Assembly: GCA_009667805.1 (NCBI GenBank)
Contig: CM019064.1
Span: forward strand, 109,590,328 to 109,654,327
Origin: Leptobrachium leishanense
Taxonomy: Eukaryota; Chordata; Amphibia; Anura; Megophryidae
Reading direction: 5' to 3'
Length of the DNA: 64,000 nucleotides
Shown here piece after piece: positions 46,084 through 57,269 of the stretch (position 1 is its first letter; each line of letters starts with the position of its first letter). Both the position numbers and the translations under genes were made by a program. Below the pieces are notes generated by a model. That model had not been told where the DNA came from. It saw only the letters and a program-made list of their open reading frames with translations, and did no database searches.

Positions 46084-46700
46084 TTAACCCCTAGCTGCCA
46101 CGGATCGGGAGATAGGGGGTTCATTGGAACCCCCTATCTCCACCATTGGTGGCAGCTAGGGGTTAACTCCAGGACTGGCGTCATCGTGCTATGCACGATG
46201 ACGCCAGTCCTCAGGGGGAGTTCCTGGAGGCTTGGTCGACATCCAAGATGTCGGCCAGCTCCAGGAGAGGATCACGATCCGGCGCTTTTCAGCGCCGATT
46301 CGTGATCCGGCTCCCCAGGGGTTAATCACAGTCGTCGTTTGGAAGGGCAGGCTGTGCCCTTCCAAACGGTGCCTGGATTAACCCTCTGCCCCCCGGCGAT
46401 CGGGAGGGAGAGAGGTCTGAAGGACCTCACCCCCCTCCCTTTCAGGCGCTTCCTCCGCACATTCGGGGGGGCGCCTGAATTAGATGTCATCGCGCTGCCG
46501 CAATGACATCTAATTGCTCCGCCGGGGTCCCGGAGTGCAGGGCTGACATCCAAGATGTCAGCCCGCACCGGGGGGTGCAGCAATCTGCCGGAATCCGGCA
46601 GATTGCTGCCTCCTGTGCTTGGACGTGCTCAGCGCGTCCATAGCACAGGAGAACCACTTGGCTGGACGCGCTGAGCGCGTCCATAGCAGCCAAGTGGTTA
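46084..46700. repeat. GC-rich chain of about ten consecutive hairpins
   Basis: TTAACCCCTAGCTGCCA (46084) pairs with TGGCAGCTAGGGGTTAA (ends 46165) and encloses GGAGATAGGGGGTTC/GAACCCCCTATCTCC. Next come 19-bp arms AGGACTGGCGTCATCGTGC (46171-46189) with a 3-base loop. Then GACATC/GATGTC within TCCTGGAG/CTCCAGGA, and GTTTGGAAGGGCA/TGCCCTTCCAAAC. AATTAGATGTCAT (46478-46490) pairs with 46503-46515. GGGCTGACATC/GATGTCAGCCC follows, and 16-bp arms at 46577-46592 and 46594-46609 around a single base. Last are two long hairpins, CTCCTGTGCT.../AGCACAGGAG and AACCACTTGGCTG/CAGCCAAGTGGTT. It ends at GTTAA. No coding region. Confidence 0.9.
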
Positions 46701-46732
46701 ACTGGTGTTTGAAAAAAATTCAAAATAACATC

Positions 46733-47106
46733 TAAGGCTAGGGTCAGATGAGCGCATTTTGTACGGACTGTGCGTATTTTTTGACTGATGTAGCAGGGAA
46801 AATAAATTAAAATGAAAAAACATTCTGTCCGTCAAAAATGCTGGACGTATAAATGCAGTCCATCTGACCTCGTTTCATCACTCACATACAAAGCTACACG
46901 GACGTTGCGCACTCCGCATGTCCGTTTCTCACAGTATTACGTTCTTGCCTAACCTGCATCCGTTTGCTGCGTCCGCCATGCATCCGCACTTCCGTGCGGA
47001 CGTACTTCGTGTGTGGGGCTCCATTGGTCAGAATGCTATGCTGCCATGAACGTACAAATGTGCGGCAACACTGACGTGATAACTGCGCTCGTCTGACCCC
47101 AGCCTT
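46733..47106. repeat. MITE of the AGGCTAGGGTCAGAC family, copy 4
   Basis: TAAGGCTAGGGTCAGATGAG on the left and CGTCTGACCCCAGCCTTA on the right are inverted. Interior words GTACGGAC, ACGTACTTCGTGTGTGGG and CGTCCGTT match copy 1 at 7196-7674. Confidence 0.8.
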
Positions 47107-47147
47107 AAGCAATGTTATTTTTCACCTCGGGATTAAACATTCACAGG

Positions 47148-47400
47148 GTTATTCAGAGAGCGGTGAAAAGCAGGAGAATAACTGGAGAAGTGAAAATTCT
47201 AGGTCAAAATAGCCAAACCAGAAAAATTCTCCCATTTAACTCACTTTCCAAATTGGCTATTTGGTCTAGATTGTTCTCTTCTCCTGCCAGTTCTCCTGGC
47301 TTTCACCTCTCTCTCAGGGTTGTTCAGAGAAAGGTGAAAACCAGGAGAATGGCAGGAAAAGAGAACAATCTGGACCAAATAGCCGATTTGGAAAGTGAGA
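47148..47400. repeat. Foldback MITE with CAGGGTTATTCAGAGAG end
   Basis: It starts CAGGGTTATTCAGAGAGCGG and contains AACCAGGAGAAT-type words in both orientations (for example GCAGGAGAATAACTGGAGAA against TTCTCCTGCCAGTTCTCCTG). A second GGGTTGTTCAGAGAAAGGTG at 47316 suggests two partly overlapping copies. The same family is at 58688-58991. Confidence 0.75.
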
Positions 47401-47401
47401 T

Positions 47402-47597
47402 AAGGCTAGGGTCAGACTAACGCATTTTTCACAGCGACCGTCAAAAAGTGTGACCGAACGCATTGCCGTATTTTTTCACGGAATGCGCGAAAACGGTCAT
47501 ACGATGCGCATTTTTGTGCGTGATTTTTTACGGATCCAAACCAGGAAACTTTGGGTGTCTGGACGTTATCTTGGCCGGACATGAGCAGGGTCTGACG
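47402..47597. repeat. MITE of the AGGCTAGGGTCAGAC family, copy 5
   Basis: It starts TAAGGCTAGGGTCAGACTAA. A GGGTCTGACG near 47590 may be the decayed other end; it borders the LINE at 47606. Confidence 0.6.
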
Positions 47598-47605
47598 TCT
47601 CCAAA

Positions 47606-49167
47606 TCACGCACACATTGACTGGATATTCTGTGTCTGTAGGAAGTCATCCAGTCGTTTTTTAAAAGTCTGTACAGACTCTGACCCAACCACCTCAACAG
47701 ACAGAGAATTCCACAGCTTTATTGTTCTCACCGTAAAATAACCCTTCCTATGCTTTAAGCTAAATTTTCTTTCTTCCAGTCTAAATGGATGACCCCTTGT
47801 CCTGTGTATAGTCCTGTTAATGAATAGGTTATCAGACAATGGTTGATAATGGCCCCGTATATATTTATATAAGGTTATCAGATCCCCTCTAAGGCGCCGT
47901 TTCTCTAAACTAAACAGGTTTAAGCTTGTTAATCTTTCCTCCTAACTTAACCCTTCCATTCCCCTTATTAATTTAGTTGCCCGTCTCTGCACTTTTTCTA
48001 GCGCTATAATCTTATATTTAAGACAGGTGCCCAAAATTGCACGGCATATTCAAGGTGCGGCCTGACCATTGATTTATACAGAGGCAAAATTATGTTTTCA
48101 TCCCGTGAGTGAACTCCCCTTTTAATGCATGCCAATACTTTGCTGTCCTTGGCGGCTGCTGTTTGACATTGCACATTGTTACTTAGTTTGAAGTCTATGA
48201 TTATTCCCAAATCCTTCTCCTGCTTGGATTTCCCTAACTCCGTACAATTTGGGGTACAAGTTACTTGTGTGTTCTTCACTCCAAAGTGCATAACTTTGCA
48301 TTTATCTAGATTAAATCTCATCTGCCATTTAAGTGCCCAGTCCCCCAATTTATCTAAATCCCCCTGCAGCGAAGTAACAGCCTGCTCACATTGTATTACT
48401 TTTCCTAGTTTTGTGTCATCTGCAAACACTGATACATGGCTTTCAATGCCTATCTCAAGGTCATTTATAAATAAATTGAATAGTATTGGTCCTATAACAG
48501 ACCCCTGAGGGACACCGCTTACCACTGGTGTCCATCTTGAAAATGTACCATTTATGACCACTCTCTGTACCCTATCTTTTAGCCAGTTTTCTATCCAAGA
48601 ACAAGTATTTTCATCTAGAGCAATTTTTCTCAATTTAAATAGTAACCTTTTGTGCGGAACTGTGTCGAAAGCTTTGGCAAAATCTAAGTAAATCACATCC
48701 ACTGCGACCCCCTGATCTATACTTCTACTTACTTCCTCATAGAACGTAATTAGGTTAGTCTGACATGATCTGTGTTTCATGAAACCATGCTGATTTTTGA
48801 CAATTACATTATACCTCCCAATAAATTCCTGAATATTATCCTTTAGTAACCCCTCAAATACTTTCCCAGCCACAGATGTTAAGCTCACAGGTCTATAATT
48901 CCCAGGCACACATTTTAAACCTTTCTTAAATATAGGGACCACGTCAGCTTTTCTCCAATCCTCTGGTACTATTCCTGAAAGAAAAGAATCTTGAAAGATC
49001 AAGAACAGAGGTTTACATATTTCAACACATAGCTCTCTCAGTACTCGCGGGTGAATTCCATCTGGCCCTGGGGCTTTATTCACATTCACATTGTTTAATT
49101 TCTGTAAAACCTTGTCCTGAGTCAACCAGTCACTTTGTATTAGTAAGTTTTTATTAATGAATTGCAT
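47606..49167 (-). pseudogene. CR1-type LINE reverse transcriptase, 5'-truncated
   Basis: LINE ORF2 makes DNA from its own RNA at a nicked target. From 49167 down, 387 codons are open and hold the fingers and palm motifs in order: NKAPGPDGIHPRVLRELC, NYRPVSLTSVAGKVFEG, NQHGFMKHRSCQTNL, YLDFAKAFDTVPHK, SGVPQGSVIGPILF and FADDTKLG (the catalytic Asp pair). Then come KWQMRFNLDKCKVMHFG and LEYAVQFWAP. A stop and frameshift follow at 48004. The C-terminus is visible in another frame near 47839-47606 (HPFRLEERKFSLKHR, IKLWNSLSVEVV). The N-terminal endonuclease is absent, as for a 5'-truncated insertion. This is the best-preserved LINE here. Confidence 0.95.
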
Positions 49168-49604
49168 GTCTCCTGTTATAGGTGTTTGGGATAGGTCAGT
49201 TTTGGGCAGTTCTCAAAGTCTGTGGAAGACTTACACTCAAACACCAGTCCCCAACCTTAAGCCTCCACGAGAGAAAGCTTTCTGTCCATCCTCTCATGCT
49301 TTTGTTTAGGGAAAATTGGGCTGAGCCACCTCCGAACACACACATACTTTCACTGTGCTGCTCAGTGCTGGATTAAGTCTCCCCAGTTTTCAAAGCTTAT
49401 CGATACCATCCAATATTGTACGTAGTTCAAACTGTATGAGAGGCAGAAGCAGTTTAGTTTTTTTGTCAAACCTTTGCTAAATGGAAAAAAAAGTGACAAA
49501 CTTGCGAAACCAGATTGAGCACTATGAGCAGCTTTCTAAAGTAATGTGTGAAGTTAAGGAATAGGAGTATGATTTAGTGTATCATTTTCTGGAAGTACCT
49601 CCTC

Positions 49605-49908
49605 CCAGCAGCCTGTGTCTGTTGGGGTGCCCCAAGGTTCAGTACTGGGCCCTCTTTTTTCAATCTACAATGTCTCTCTAGGCAAACTGATCAGCTCCTT
49701 TGGATTCCAGTACCACCTATACGATGATGACACTCAAACATACCTCATCACCCCTGTTCTTTCTCCGGCTCTCCTGGATCAAGTCACTGACTATCTCTCC
49801 GCCGTCTCGAATTGGATGTCTTACCGCTTCCTTAAACTCAATCTTGCCAAAACTGAAATTCTCGTTCCTCCTTCCAAGAAAAACCCAATACCACCTATCT
49901 CTCTATGA
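49605..49908 (+). pseudogene. LINE reverse transcriptase fragment (Rex1/L2-like)
   Basis: It encodes [20 protein letters not shown], the palm segment [16 protein letters not shown] and [20 protein letters not shown]. In place of the YADD box it has YDDD, and it lacks domains on both sides. It is a different subfamily from 47606-49167. It is followed at once by the Gypsy fragment at 49912. Confidence 0.85.
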
Positions 49909-49911
49909 GTA

Positions 49912-51600
49912 AATGGAACACTCATTAGCCCAATGCCTACAAGAAGCCCAAGTTAAGATGGAACAGACACACACGGATCTATGCCGGGCAATCTTGAAAG
50001 TAGCAGAAATGCAGACTGAAATACAGAGGTCTCTCTGATATACGAACAGCACCGGTTGCCGTGGCCTCCGACAGGGGAATTTTAAATGAGCCACAGGAAT
50101 AAAGTGTGCCCTCATCCTCGTGGGGAAGATGCTTTGCCTGTGGGGAATTCGGGCATTTCAAGGCTCAGTGCCCGGAAAGGAGACAGGGAGGGTCCCTATA
50201 TGTGCCTGCTAGAACTAGGAGATCCTCTCCCTGGAGGTCCGGTCACGGGAAAACAATGTACGCCCGCAGTCACCACGTATGAGGACGAGGGTTAGAGTAC
50301 AACAGACTGGGTCTACATGTCTTGCTGCTACGAAGAAGTTCCCTGACAAGTTGATAGGTCCTTCGCCCATCATCCCAGTTCAAGTGGAAGGAGTCTACAC
50401 TAAGGCTCTTCTAGATTTGGGTGCTCAAGTAATGCTGATTTACCGAGCTTTCTATCAGAAATATTTGAAGCATATACCCCTGAAGAAGTTGAAGGATCTT
50501 GAAATCTGGGGTATGGGGACTGAAAGGTTTCCCTATGATGGATATGTACAGGTGAAGCTAGAATTCAGTTCAGTAATCGCTGGACAACTGGGAGTATGTG
50601 ACACGTTGGCCATTGTGTGTCCTCGTCCCTCGGGAGCTAATCGAAGCTCTATGATAGTGGGGATGAACACTGGTGACAGAAGAGAGTCCTGCTCCTAAGA
50701 AGGCACACTTGATGTTACGACCGGCCTGTCCACGGAGGGTCAAAGAACAGAGAGCCACTACAGAAGTGAGATAGCTGAGGAGAACGGAAGGGACGGAGAA
50801 GGTCCTACGGTCAGGAAAGACTGTACGAGTACCGATTGGAGACAAGTTCTCTTTGCCTGGTCCGCCTATATCTCGTCCAACTTCTATTACTCGGTCTCAT
50901 CAGTTACGTTCCATTAGAGAGAGTGAAGAAGACAGTGAAGAAGAAGGCTGGTGTCTGAGCTGGGCGTGGACACCAGAGTCCGAGGGAGTCAAGCCGGTCT
51001 CTGACCGGGGTGAGAGTTATTTAGACCAAAACTGAAGTAGTAGGCGCCACTGACTGACTCTCCATAGCGATTGCTATCGCGCCGCCAGATACGTATATTC
51101 AGAGTTATTTAGAGCCTGATATTTCTGAAGTTATGACTCAAGCACCTGAAGTACCTGAGACCTTGGAAGTTCCTGAAGTTCTAGAGGAAATATCCATAGA
51201 TTACAGTTCTATGCCTTCCCTGGAAGGTTCATACACCGAAGATGTATCTACTCAGTCTGCAGGAGAGAGAATTGAGCCTGTGGAGTCAGCTCTCCCGACT
51301 GAAGAGGGTCCTGAAAAATTTGAGCCTAAACGTTCAGGATGACCCCCTCCGAGACTCACGTATGATTCACCAGGGCATAGCACGGAGGAAGCTGTAACAA
51401 CTGTGGGGAGGTTTCCTGAAGTGTCAGCCCTACTTGTAGAGGTGTCTAGGGGTTTAGGTGAGATTGAGGATATTTGCTGCCTGTTGTCAGCCCTGAATAT
51501 ATAGGTTAAAGTGAGAACTGTTATGTTTTGCTGTGTTATGTATGACCGATACATGTACCCGTTACACGCCCTTGGGAGGACCCAAGAGTTTAGGGGGGAG
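49912..51600 (+). pseudogene. Deleted Ty3/Gypsy gag-protease relic with 3' pol tail
   Basis: Pieces of a Gypsy polyprotein occur in order with large deletions. First is a Gag N-terminus rich in heptads (MEHSLAQCLQEAQVKMEQ, from 49912). Next is a nucleocapsid zinc knuckle near 50130-50180 (CFACGEFGHFKAQC, the CX2CX4HX4C form). A retropepsin-like domain at 50360-50700 contains ALLDLGAQVMLIYRAF and IWGMGTERFPYDGYVQV. The protease signature is D-L-G, not D-T/S-G, so it is dead. The reverse transcriptase and integrase are missing. A Pro/Glu-rich tail (51050-51350) resembles the post-integrase end, and a purine tract AGGGGGGAGAGAG near 51590-51604 looks like the polypurine primer site. An LTR should follow. 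Confidence 0.82.
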
Positions 51601-51606
51601 AGAGTA

Positions 51607-52200
51607 GCGCTGCTTTGAAAAGACTGTGTTCTGCTGCGTTTACTTATATTGGCCACCAGAGGGAGACAGCGCATTGTAAAGTATACTGGACACAATGGGA
51701 CTATGTTTTCCATCATGCTTTGCGGTGGATACAGGAAGTGGGAAGGAAAGAGCGAAGGACATCCGCAGCCTCGTCGAAGGAGAGCCAGTGTGAGCCGAGC
51801 GGTGAACAGAGTAAGACGCACGTGAGACTGTGAGCAATGGTTACCAGGCCGGAGAGCAGGCGCTGCCTTGCCGACACTGGGGATCGATACAGTGACTTGC
51901 CAGAGACCTAGTAATCCACCGCTGAGAGGGTTTGCACAGTCAGAGTTCCAGATTGGACCCCGAGTAAGGAGACCGTGATGATCCACTGGGAGTGCAGGCG
52001 GTAGGCCGTAGATCTTGTTGTAGAAGACGGAAAAGCAAGAGAAGCGATCCGGTGGCACAGGGTCCCAGTATAATCCAGCGAAGAGACGTCCTTGATCGGG
52101 CAGCGGAACAGATTGTCTGGCGGAAGGGTGAGAGGCGCAGCTTCACCCGTGGTAGACGATTGCGTGCATTTGTTGCGCTGACTATGTAATACGGGATTCG
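51607..52200 (+). repeat. Possible 3' LTR after the polypurine tract
   Basis: Position (directly after the purine tract) and lack of coding sequence suggest a 3' LTR. It includes ATGGGACTATGTTTTCCATC, ATGCTTTGCGG. Neither end can be fixed and no TSD was found. Minus-strand open frames here (51252-52058) are accidental. Confidence 0.4.
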
Positions 52201-52278
52201 ACGCAAATGGTTTTTCCCCTCGCGTTAATGTTTTTTTGCGCCGGCGCAAATGTTTGCGCGAAGATTGTAATTTAGCCC
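52185..52278. repeat. GCGCAA-rich MITE-like block
   Basis: It contains the perfect 16-bp palindrome TTTGCGCCGGCGCAAA (52235-52250) and ends ATTTAGCCC. It resembles 12207-12320. Confidence 0.45.
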
Positions 52279-52279
52279 T

Positions 52280-53240
52280 GTGAGTGTAAACACACATATG
52301 CTTACAAAATCGTTAAGTTCTTTCTAGTCTTCTTCTGTATTGCTATGGTTCTCGTAAGTCCTCAAAGACAGAAATTAACAAGCATATTTCATAGTGTAAT
52401 CCTTCATAGTAAAGCGAATCGCGAAAAAACGGTAACTAGCACTTTTCCAGAGCTACGAGCCCTCATATGGATGCATCACAGGTAGTTGTAGGGCGGACTT
52501 ATTTGTCATGATCCTCCCAAATATGATGCATTTTTTCTTTCAAATTTAAGAAATCGATACGTTATGCGCAATATTCTAGTTTAAGTAGAAAAATGGTGTA
52601 TACACCTACTCACCCAGTAGACTTGAAATTTGAGGGGAATATTGCTAAAGATAAGAGTCTCTCCAGTGCTGCAGGTGGATTATTCTGTCCGGATAAGATT
52701 AAAATTTTATATTTAATAGGGAACATAAGCAATAAAACATTATAAAATAGCAGTCCATTCGCGTTTTGTGCAATTATGCGGTTCCTCAGTGGTAAAAAAA
52801 AATACAAATCAATGTTTGCCAAGTTCTGTGTGCCGTTTTATATAGTGGTTAATTGAATAGCAAATCTCCAGCGGAAAAAACAACAGGATCATGGCTTTTT
52901 GGGCTCTCTTTTTAGCCTGTACTTCTTTGAGTAGCAGTATGAAACAACACGCATGAACAAAAATAGAGTGAGAGAGATAAAGACAAAGGGGTACACAAAT
53001 AGGGGACACACTCAAGGACACAAAGGGGTAATTCAAATCACAAACCACCGGTGTTGCAGCACCACCAAATACAAGCATTTACCATTGGTTAAACTGGGGT
53101 GGTACAGTGGAGGCGCTAGGTTCAAGTAAAGCAGAGATTAGTTTTATAGATGCAGCCTACTAGGAGAAGGACACAAAACCTCGACAGAAATGTGTTTGAA
53201 AAGAGGTAGAAAGACAGAGGGTACTCTAGTGGCGCAAAAA
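52280..53240. other. No gene seen
   Basis: AT-rich DNA without recognisable coding or clear repeat ends. TTTACCATTGGTTA at 53080 recurs at 54655, just outside the inverted-repeat pair. Confidence 0.5.
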
Positions 53241-53241
53241 A

Positions 53242-54651
53242 GGATCTGAATATACGTTTAAATACAAATTTGCAGAGATATAACAGTATTCGTGGCGAAC
53301 AAGTTAAAGTGACTTAGTGCAATATAGGAGCTGGTACAAAAGGATACAAGGTACAAGGTAAATAACAGGATATTCAGAAAAGGGGGGAAGGGTCAAAGGA
53401 AATAAATGGATATGCGTTTCAGCACTTCTAGTGCCTTCATCAGTCCATATTTGTGCAAAAAAAAAACAGGGGCTCCTGTTTTTTGCACAAATATGGACTG
53501 ATGAAGGCACTAGAAGTGCTGAAACACGTATGCATTTATTTCCTTTGACCCTTCCCCCCTTTTCTGAATATCCTGTTATTTACCTTGTTTATGATTAAAA
53601 CGTACCCCCTTTTTAAACACTACTCAATTTGAAGTTGTTTTTACCAGATCTTTAGCGTATTTTCCAATAGCATCTCCTCAATCACCTGCTAGAGACAACT
53701 GAAAGCTGCCAAAGAGGTGGAGGTGCCCACCGAAAGAGGTGTACCACATGCCATAGAATTGAGCCTGGATTAATAAGGCTCCACCATCGGAGAGTGAGAC
53801 CAATTTTTTTTATACTGTATTCATTTGTCTTATCAAGTTACGCTATGGGAGCTATGTTTCTCCCCCTCTCTTTGCATTTGAGGTGAACAAGGAATCTAAA
53901 GAAGGGAAGTGGCCACTCTTTATTTGGCCCAGTGCACTCCGAACCAGAGCCTGGATATTGTAGGCTCTGGAAAGCGTAAGTGCCCCTTTTTCCCGCTAAA
54001 AACCTTAGTCAGAGTGTTCAGACAATATTGCACTATCACTTTCTTTTTTTCTCCCAATTTTCCCTTGTGAAGATCAGGAACATATTAGGACTTTAAGGAG
54101 AAGATACCTCACCTGGATCCCCACATAGGCCTGGACGGTATAAGTGAGGGACATATACAGATTTCTTCATTTTCACAAGAGCACATGTTTTTTCTGTGTG
54201 CACCTTAAACTTTGCGGTCATACATTTTGAAAGACTGTTTTTCACTTCTGTTCTTCTATGGATTTTATCTTTTATGGACTTCCTCTTTTGAGGATTTTTT
54301 ATGGACCTTTTATAGATTTTTTATGAATTGTTTTTAGAGGTTTCTATTATTATATAGACACTGTTGCACTTTTTTTCTGTGTTATTGGTAACACTAGCCT
54401 ACTCAGTCACTGCAATTTATGCACAAATTGTTTGCACCTTGCACAGAATTAGCCTGTTCCGGTACACGGTAGCACTTTATCACCGGTCATTCCGACTGTG
54501 CACATATCCCTTGTTGAATATAGGGATTTACCGTTTATTTAGGACCTATCCTTTTGTACCAGCTCCTATATTGCACTAAGTCACTTTAACTTGTTCGCCA
54601 CGAATACTGTTATATCTCTGCGAATTTGTATTTAAACGTATATTCAGATCC
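53242..54651. mobile_element. Element bounded by about 103-bp inverted repeats
   Basis: The left arm (53242-53343) starts GGATCTGAATATACGTTTAA and the right arm (54548-54651) is its reverse complement with one visible mismatch in about 100 bp. The space between is 1.2 kb without a transposase. A second, independent hairpin (53354-53587) lies next to the left arm. The fidelity of the arms implies a recent origin or ongoing gene conversion. Confidence 0.8.
53354..53587. repeat. Long near-perfect hairpin, about 113-bp arms
   Basis: CAAGGTAAATAACAGGATAT on the left faces ATATCCTGTTATTTACCTTG on the right. The arms continue through TTTCAGCACTTCTAGTGCCT, CATCAGTCCATATTTGTGCA and a CAGG/CCTG apex near 53470. 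Differences are limited to a few bases and the length of an A run. GATGAAGGCACTAGAAGTGC...GAAACACGTA words are familiar from frog repeats (from memory). Confidence 0.92.
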
Positions 54652-54659
54652 TTATTTAC

Positions 54660-55560
54660 CATTGGTTAGTCACATCTGAGGAGCCCCTAAAAAGACACCC
54701 GGAATATATGGAGGAGCACCTGCAAAGTTACCTGCACACCCTGAATGTATAGAGGAGCCCTTAAAAAGATACCTGTACAACCCAAATACAAAAAACCACA
54801 CCCTGAATATACAGAGCTGTGCTGCCGCACCTGTCCAAAAACAGATGGCCCAAGGCCCTGGACAGCAGAGTCTGTCTTGGGAGGCACTTACCTCACTCCA
54901 ACAACATCATTCATTATCCCCTTTCTAGGGACCCCTAATGTCCTTCCAAGTTCATAACATCCTCTCAAAGACCCCCACTGTGCCTCAGACCCTAGCATCA
55001 CCTGAAAATCCTCATTCACTTCAAGCCTCCTGGTAAACTCTCCAGTATTCCCAAATCCTATACCTTACTGTGTACTTTAGTCCTACCGTGAATCCCATCA
55101 CTCTCAGCTGGCTAATGATACTCTGCTTCCTGCAGTCCATTATCCCCCACCCATCTCTGTGCATGCACTCCACCACAAACCGGACACATACCAGCAAGGC
55201 CGGTACCCCTCTGGTACTGAATCTGACACATTCACTCTGAGATTTATTTCACCGAAATGTGCCGAACTATGCCATATTTTGTTGTCAATTGACCTGTGGT
55301 ACTGAATTTGATAAATAAAGCTCCACAGACCAATAGACAGCAAAATTATCCCATAGAGAACTATGGAATGATTTCTCTATATACAGGTCGTTGAAGTGCA
55401 GCGAAGTCCACCTTTTCTCTCTTTCCATTGCCGGTGGTGCTGAATCGATCAGAAGCAATACTTTATATATCGATTCGGTTAGTTTCTGATGATACCTGGA
55501 TGCTTCCGAAATACGTATTGCAAAAATGCGATTCGTAACGAAAGGCACACTTCTTGGTTA
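54660..55560. other. No gene seen
   Basis: Short irregular repeats of GGAGGAGC and AATATA-GGAG type lie at 54690-54815. The remainder has no recognised feature. Confidence 0.45.
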
Positions 55561-55585
55561 GATTAATGTTAACATTTAGGTTAAG

Positions 55586-55732
55586 CAATTAGGGTTAGAA
55601 TTAGAATTTAGGGTTAGATTAGGGTTAGAAGATAGGGTTAGAAATCGGAATTAGAAGCTAGGGTTAGATTAGGGTTAGGAATTGGGGTTAGAAATTAGGG
55701 TTATAAACTGAAGTTAGCAATTAGGGTTAGGA
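55586..55732. repeat. Interstitial telomere-like TTAGGG tract, degenerate
   Basis: About ten TTAGGG or TAGGGTTAG words are interspersed with GAATTAGAA, GAAGATAGG and AAATTAGGG variants. The tract is not a clean hexamer array. Flanking DNA on both sides (55430-55560, 55800-55970) is rich in TTCGGAA and CGAAAC words, reminiscent of the subterminal parts of the hAT-type elements. Confidence 0.8.
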
Positions 55733-56261
55733 ATGCGGCAATTGGTTGTGGCTGCTGTAAATCTTTCCTACCTGTAGGAAATGTCATAATGAAACAAGTT
55801 TGTTATAACGAATCGATCCCAATTGATTTGTCATATACCATTTCATTTCGGATGTAATCCGTTTCGGATGATATAGATTTTTTTTTTATGTAATTTCGGA
55901 AGTACTTCCGAAATAATGAATTTACCGGAATTTCAAATGAATTGCGATTCGAAACGAAACACAGACCTCTAAACAAAATATGTTTTGATCTACAATTGCT
56001 AAGACAAAGTGTACATTGAAATATTACGCTTTGCCATAGGCGTGTGCACGGGGTGTGCCGGGTGTGCCCGGCCCCCGGCACACCCTGCAGTCCCGCGGAA
56101 CACTCTGGGTCCCGGCTGGCCGCATCCCATGGATAGCCGCCGGGACCCTTCGCTTCCACAGGCCTGGTGGCCGCCTCTGCTGCCCAGATGATCTGGTGGC
56201 TGTGGGGTGCTGTATTGTTACCTGTGCTTAGTGCACAGACCACAAAGCACGTCCCACAGTG

Positions 56262-56395
56262 AGTGACTGGACACGAGCGCTGGTGATCGCTGATGACCTG
56301 TCACCTGACCGCCGGCACTTAATGATTGTGTCAGAGCGCCGGCGGTCAGGTGATCGGTCATCAGCGATGGGCAGAGCTCGTGTCCAGTCACACAC
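56262..56395. repeat. Hairpin inside the 56035 element
   Basis: GTGACTGGACACGAGCGCTG and TGATCGCTGATGACC (left) are matched by GGTCATCAGCGATGGGCAGA and CTCGTGTCCAGTCAC (right). The inner GTCACCTGACCGCCGGC matches GCCGGCGGTCAGGTGAT. Confidence 0.85.
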
Positions 56396-56499
56396 GGTCT
56401 CAGTCTCTCCGCAGATCAGCAGTCAGTGTGCCCGCCTGCGCCAGGCCAGCCCAGCTGCGACTCCAAGACAGTGAGATGCTGACAGGACAGTGAGTCTAA

Positions 56500-57015
56500 G
56501 AGTCCATATACCAGTCTGCCTGTGCCATACTACCATCATTGTGCCATAAGCCCATAAGAGTGTGCCATACCAGTGTGCCAGTCTTTCCAGTCTGCCATGC
56601 ATAATACCAGTGTGTGCCATAACTGTGTGCCAGCCTTCCCAGTCTGCCATGCATAATACCAGTGTGTGCCAGCCTTTTCGAGTCTGCCATGCATAATACC
56701 AGTGTGTGCCATACCAGTGTGCCAGCCTCTCCAGTCTGCCATGCATTATACCAGTCTGCCATGCATAATACCAGTCTGCCAGCCATATTACCAGTCTGCC
56801 ATGCATACCAGTCTGCCAGCCATATTACCAGTCTGCCATGAATACCAGTCTGCCAGCCATATTACCAGTGTGCCATGCATAATACCAGTCTGCCAGCCAT
56901 ATTACCAGTCTGCCAGTCATTTTATCAGTCTGCCATGCTTAATACCAGTGTGACAGCCATATTACCAGTCTGCCATGCATAATACCAGTGTGTCATACAT
57001 AATACCAGTGTGCCT
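56500..57015. repeat. Minisatellite of ACCAGT(C/G)TGCCATGCATAAT units
   Basis: About 20-25 units of roughly 17-22 bp vary between CCATGCATAATACCAGTCTG and CAGCCATATTACCAGTCTG. Open frames in it are by-products. Confidence 0.95.
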
Positions 57016-57269
57016 AAATACCAGCCTCAGCTTGACATGCCATGCATACCACGTGCCATTTTATATATATATATACGCATAAAGTAAATATACGCATAAT
57101 GTATACACTACAAAAAAAATGTCCGCCCAAGCCCAACACTACAATGTTCGGGTTTGGCTTGAAGAAAAAGTGGCAATCCTACCTTGACCTCCACCTTCTG
57201 GACGACCAATATTCAACTCCCTCCCTGCAAAAAGAAAGGTAAGCAGGAGAGGGGGCAACTTTTGTTTTT

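Noticed and set aside
51252..52058. 268-codon minus-strand open frame
   Set aside because: No domain; it is antisense to the Gypsy 3' end and the putative LTR on the plus strand.
56496..56953. Open frames on both strands in the CCAGTCTGCC region
   Set aside because: By-products of a short tandem array.
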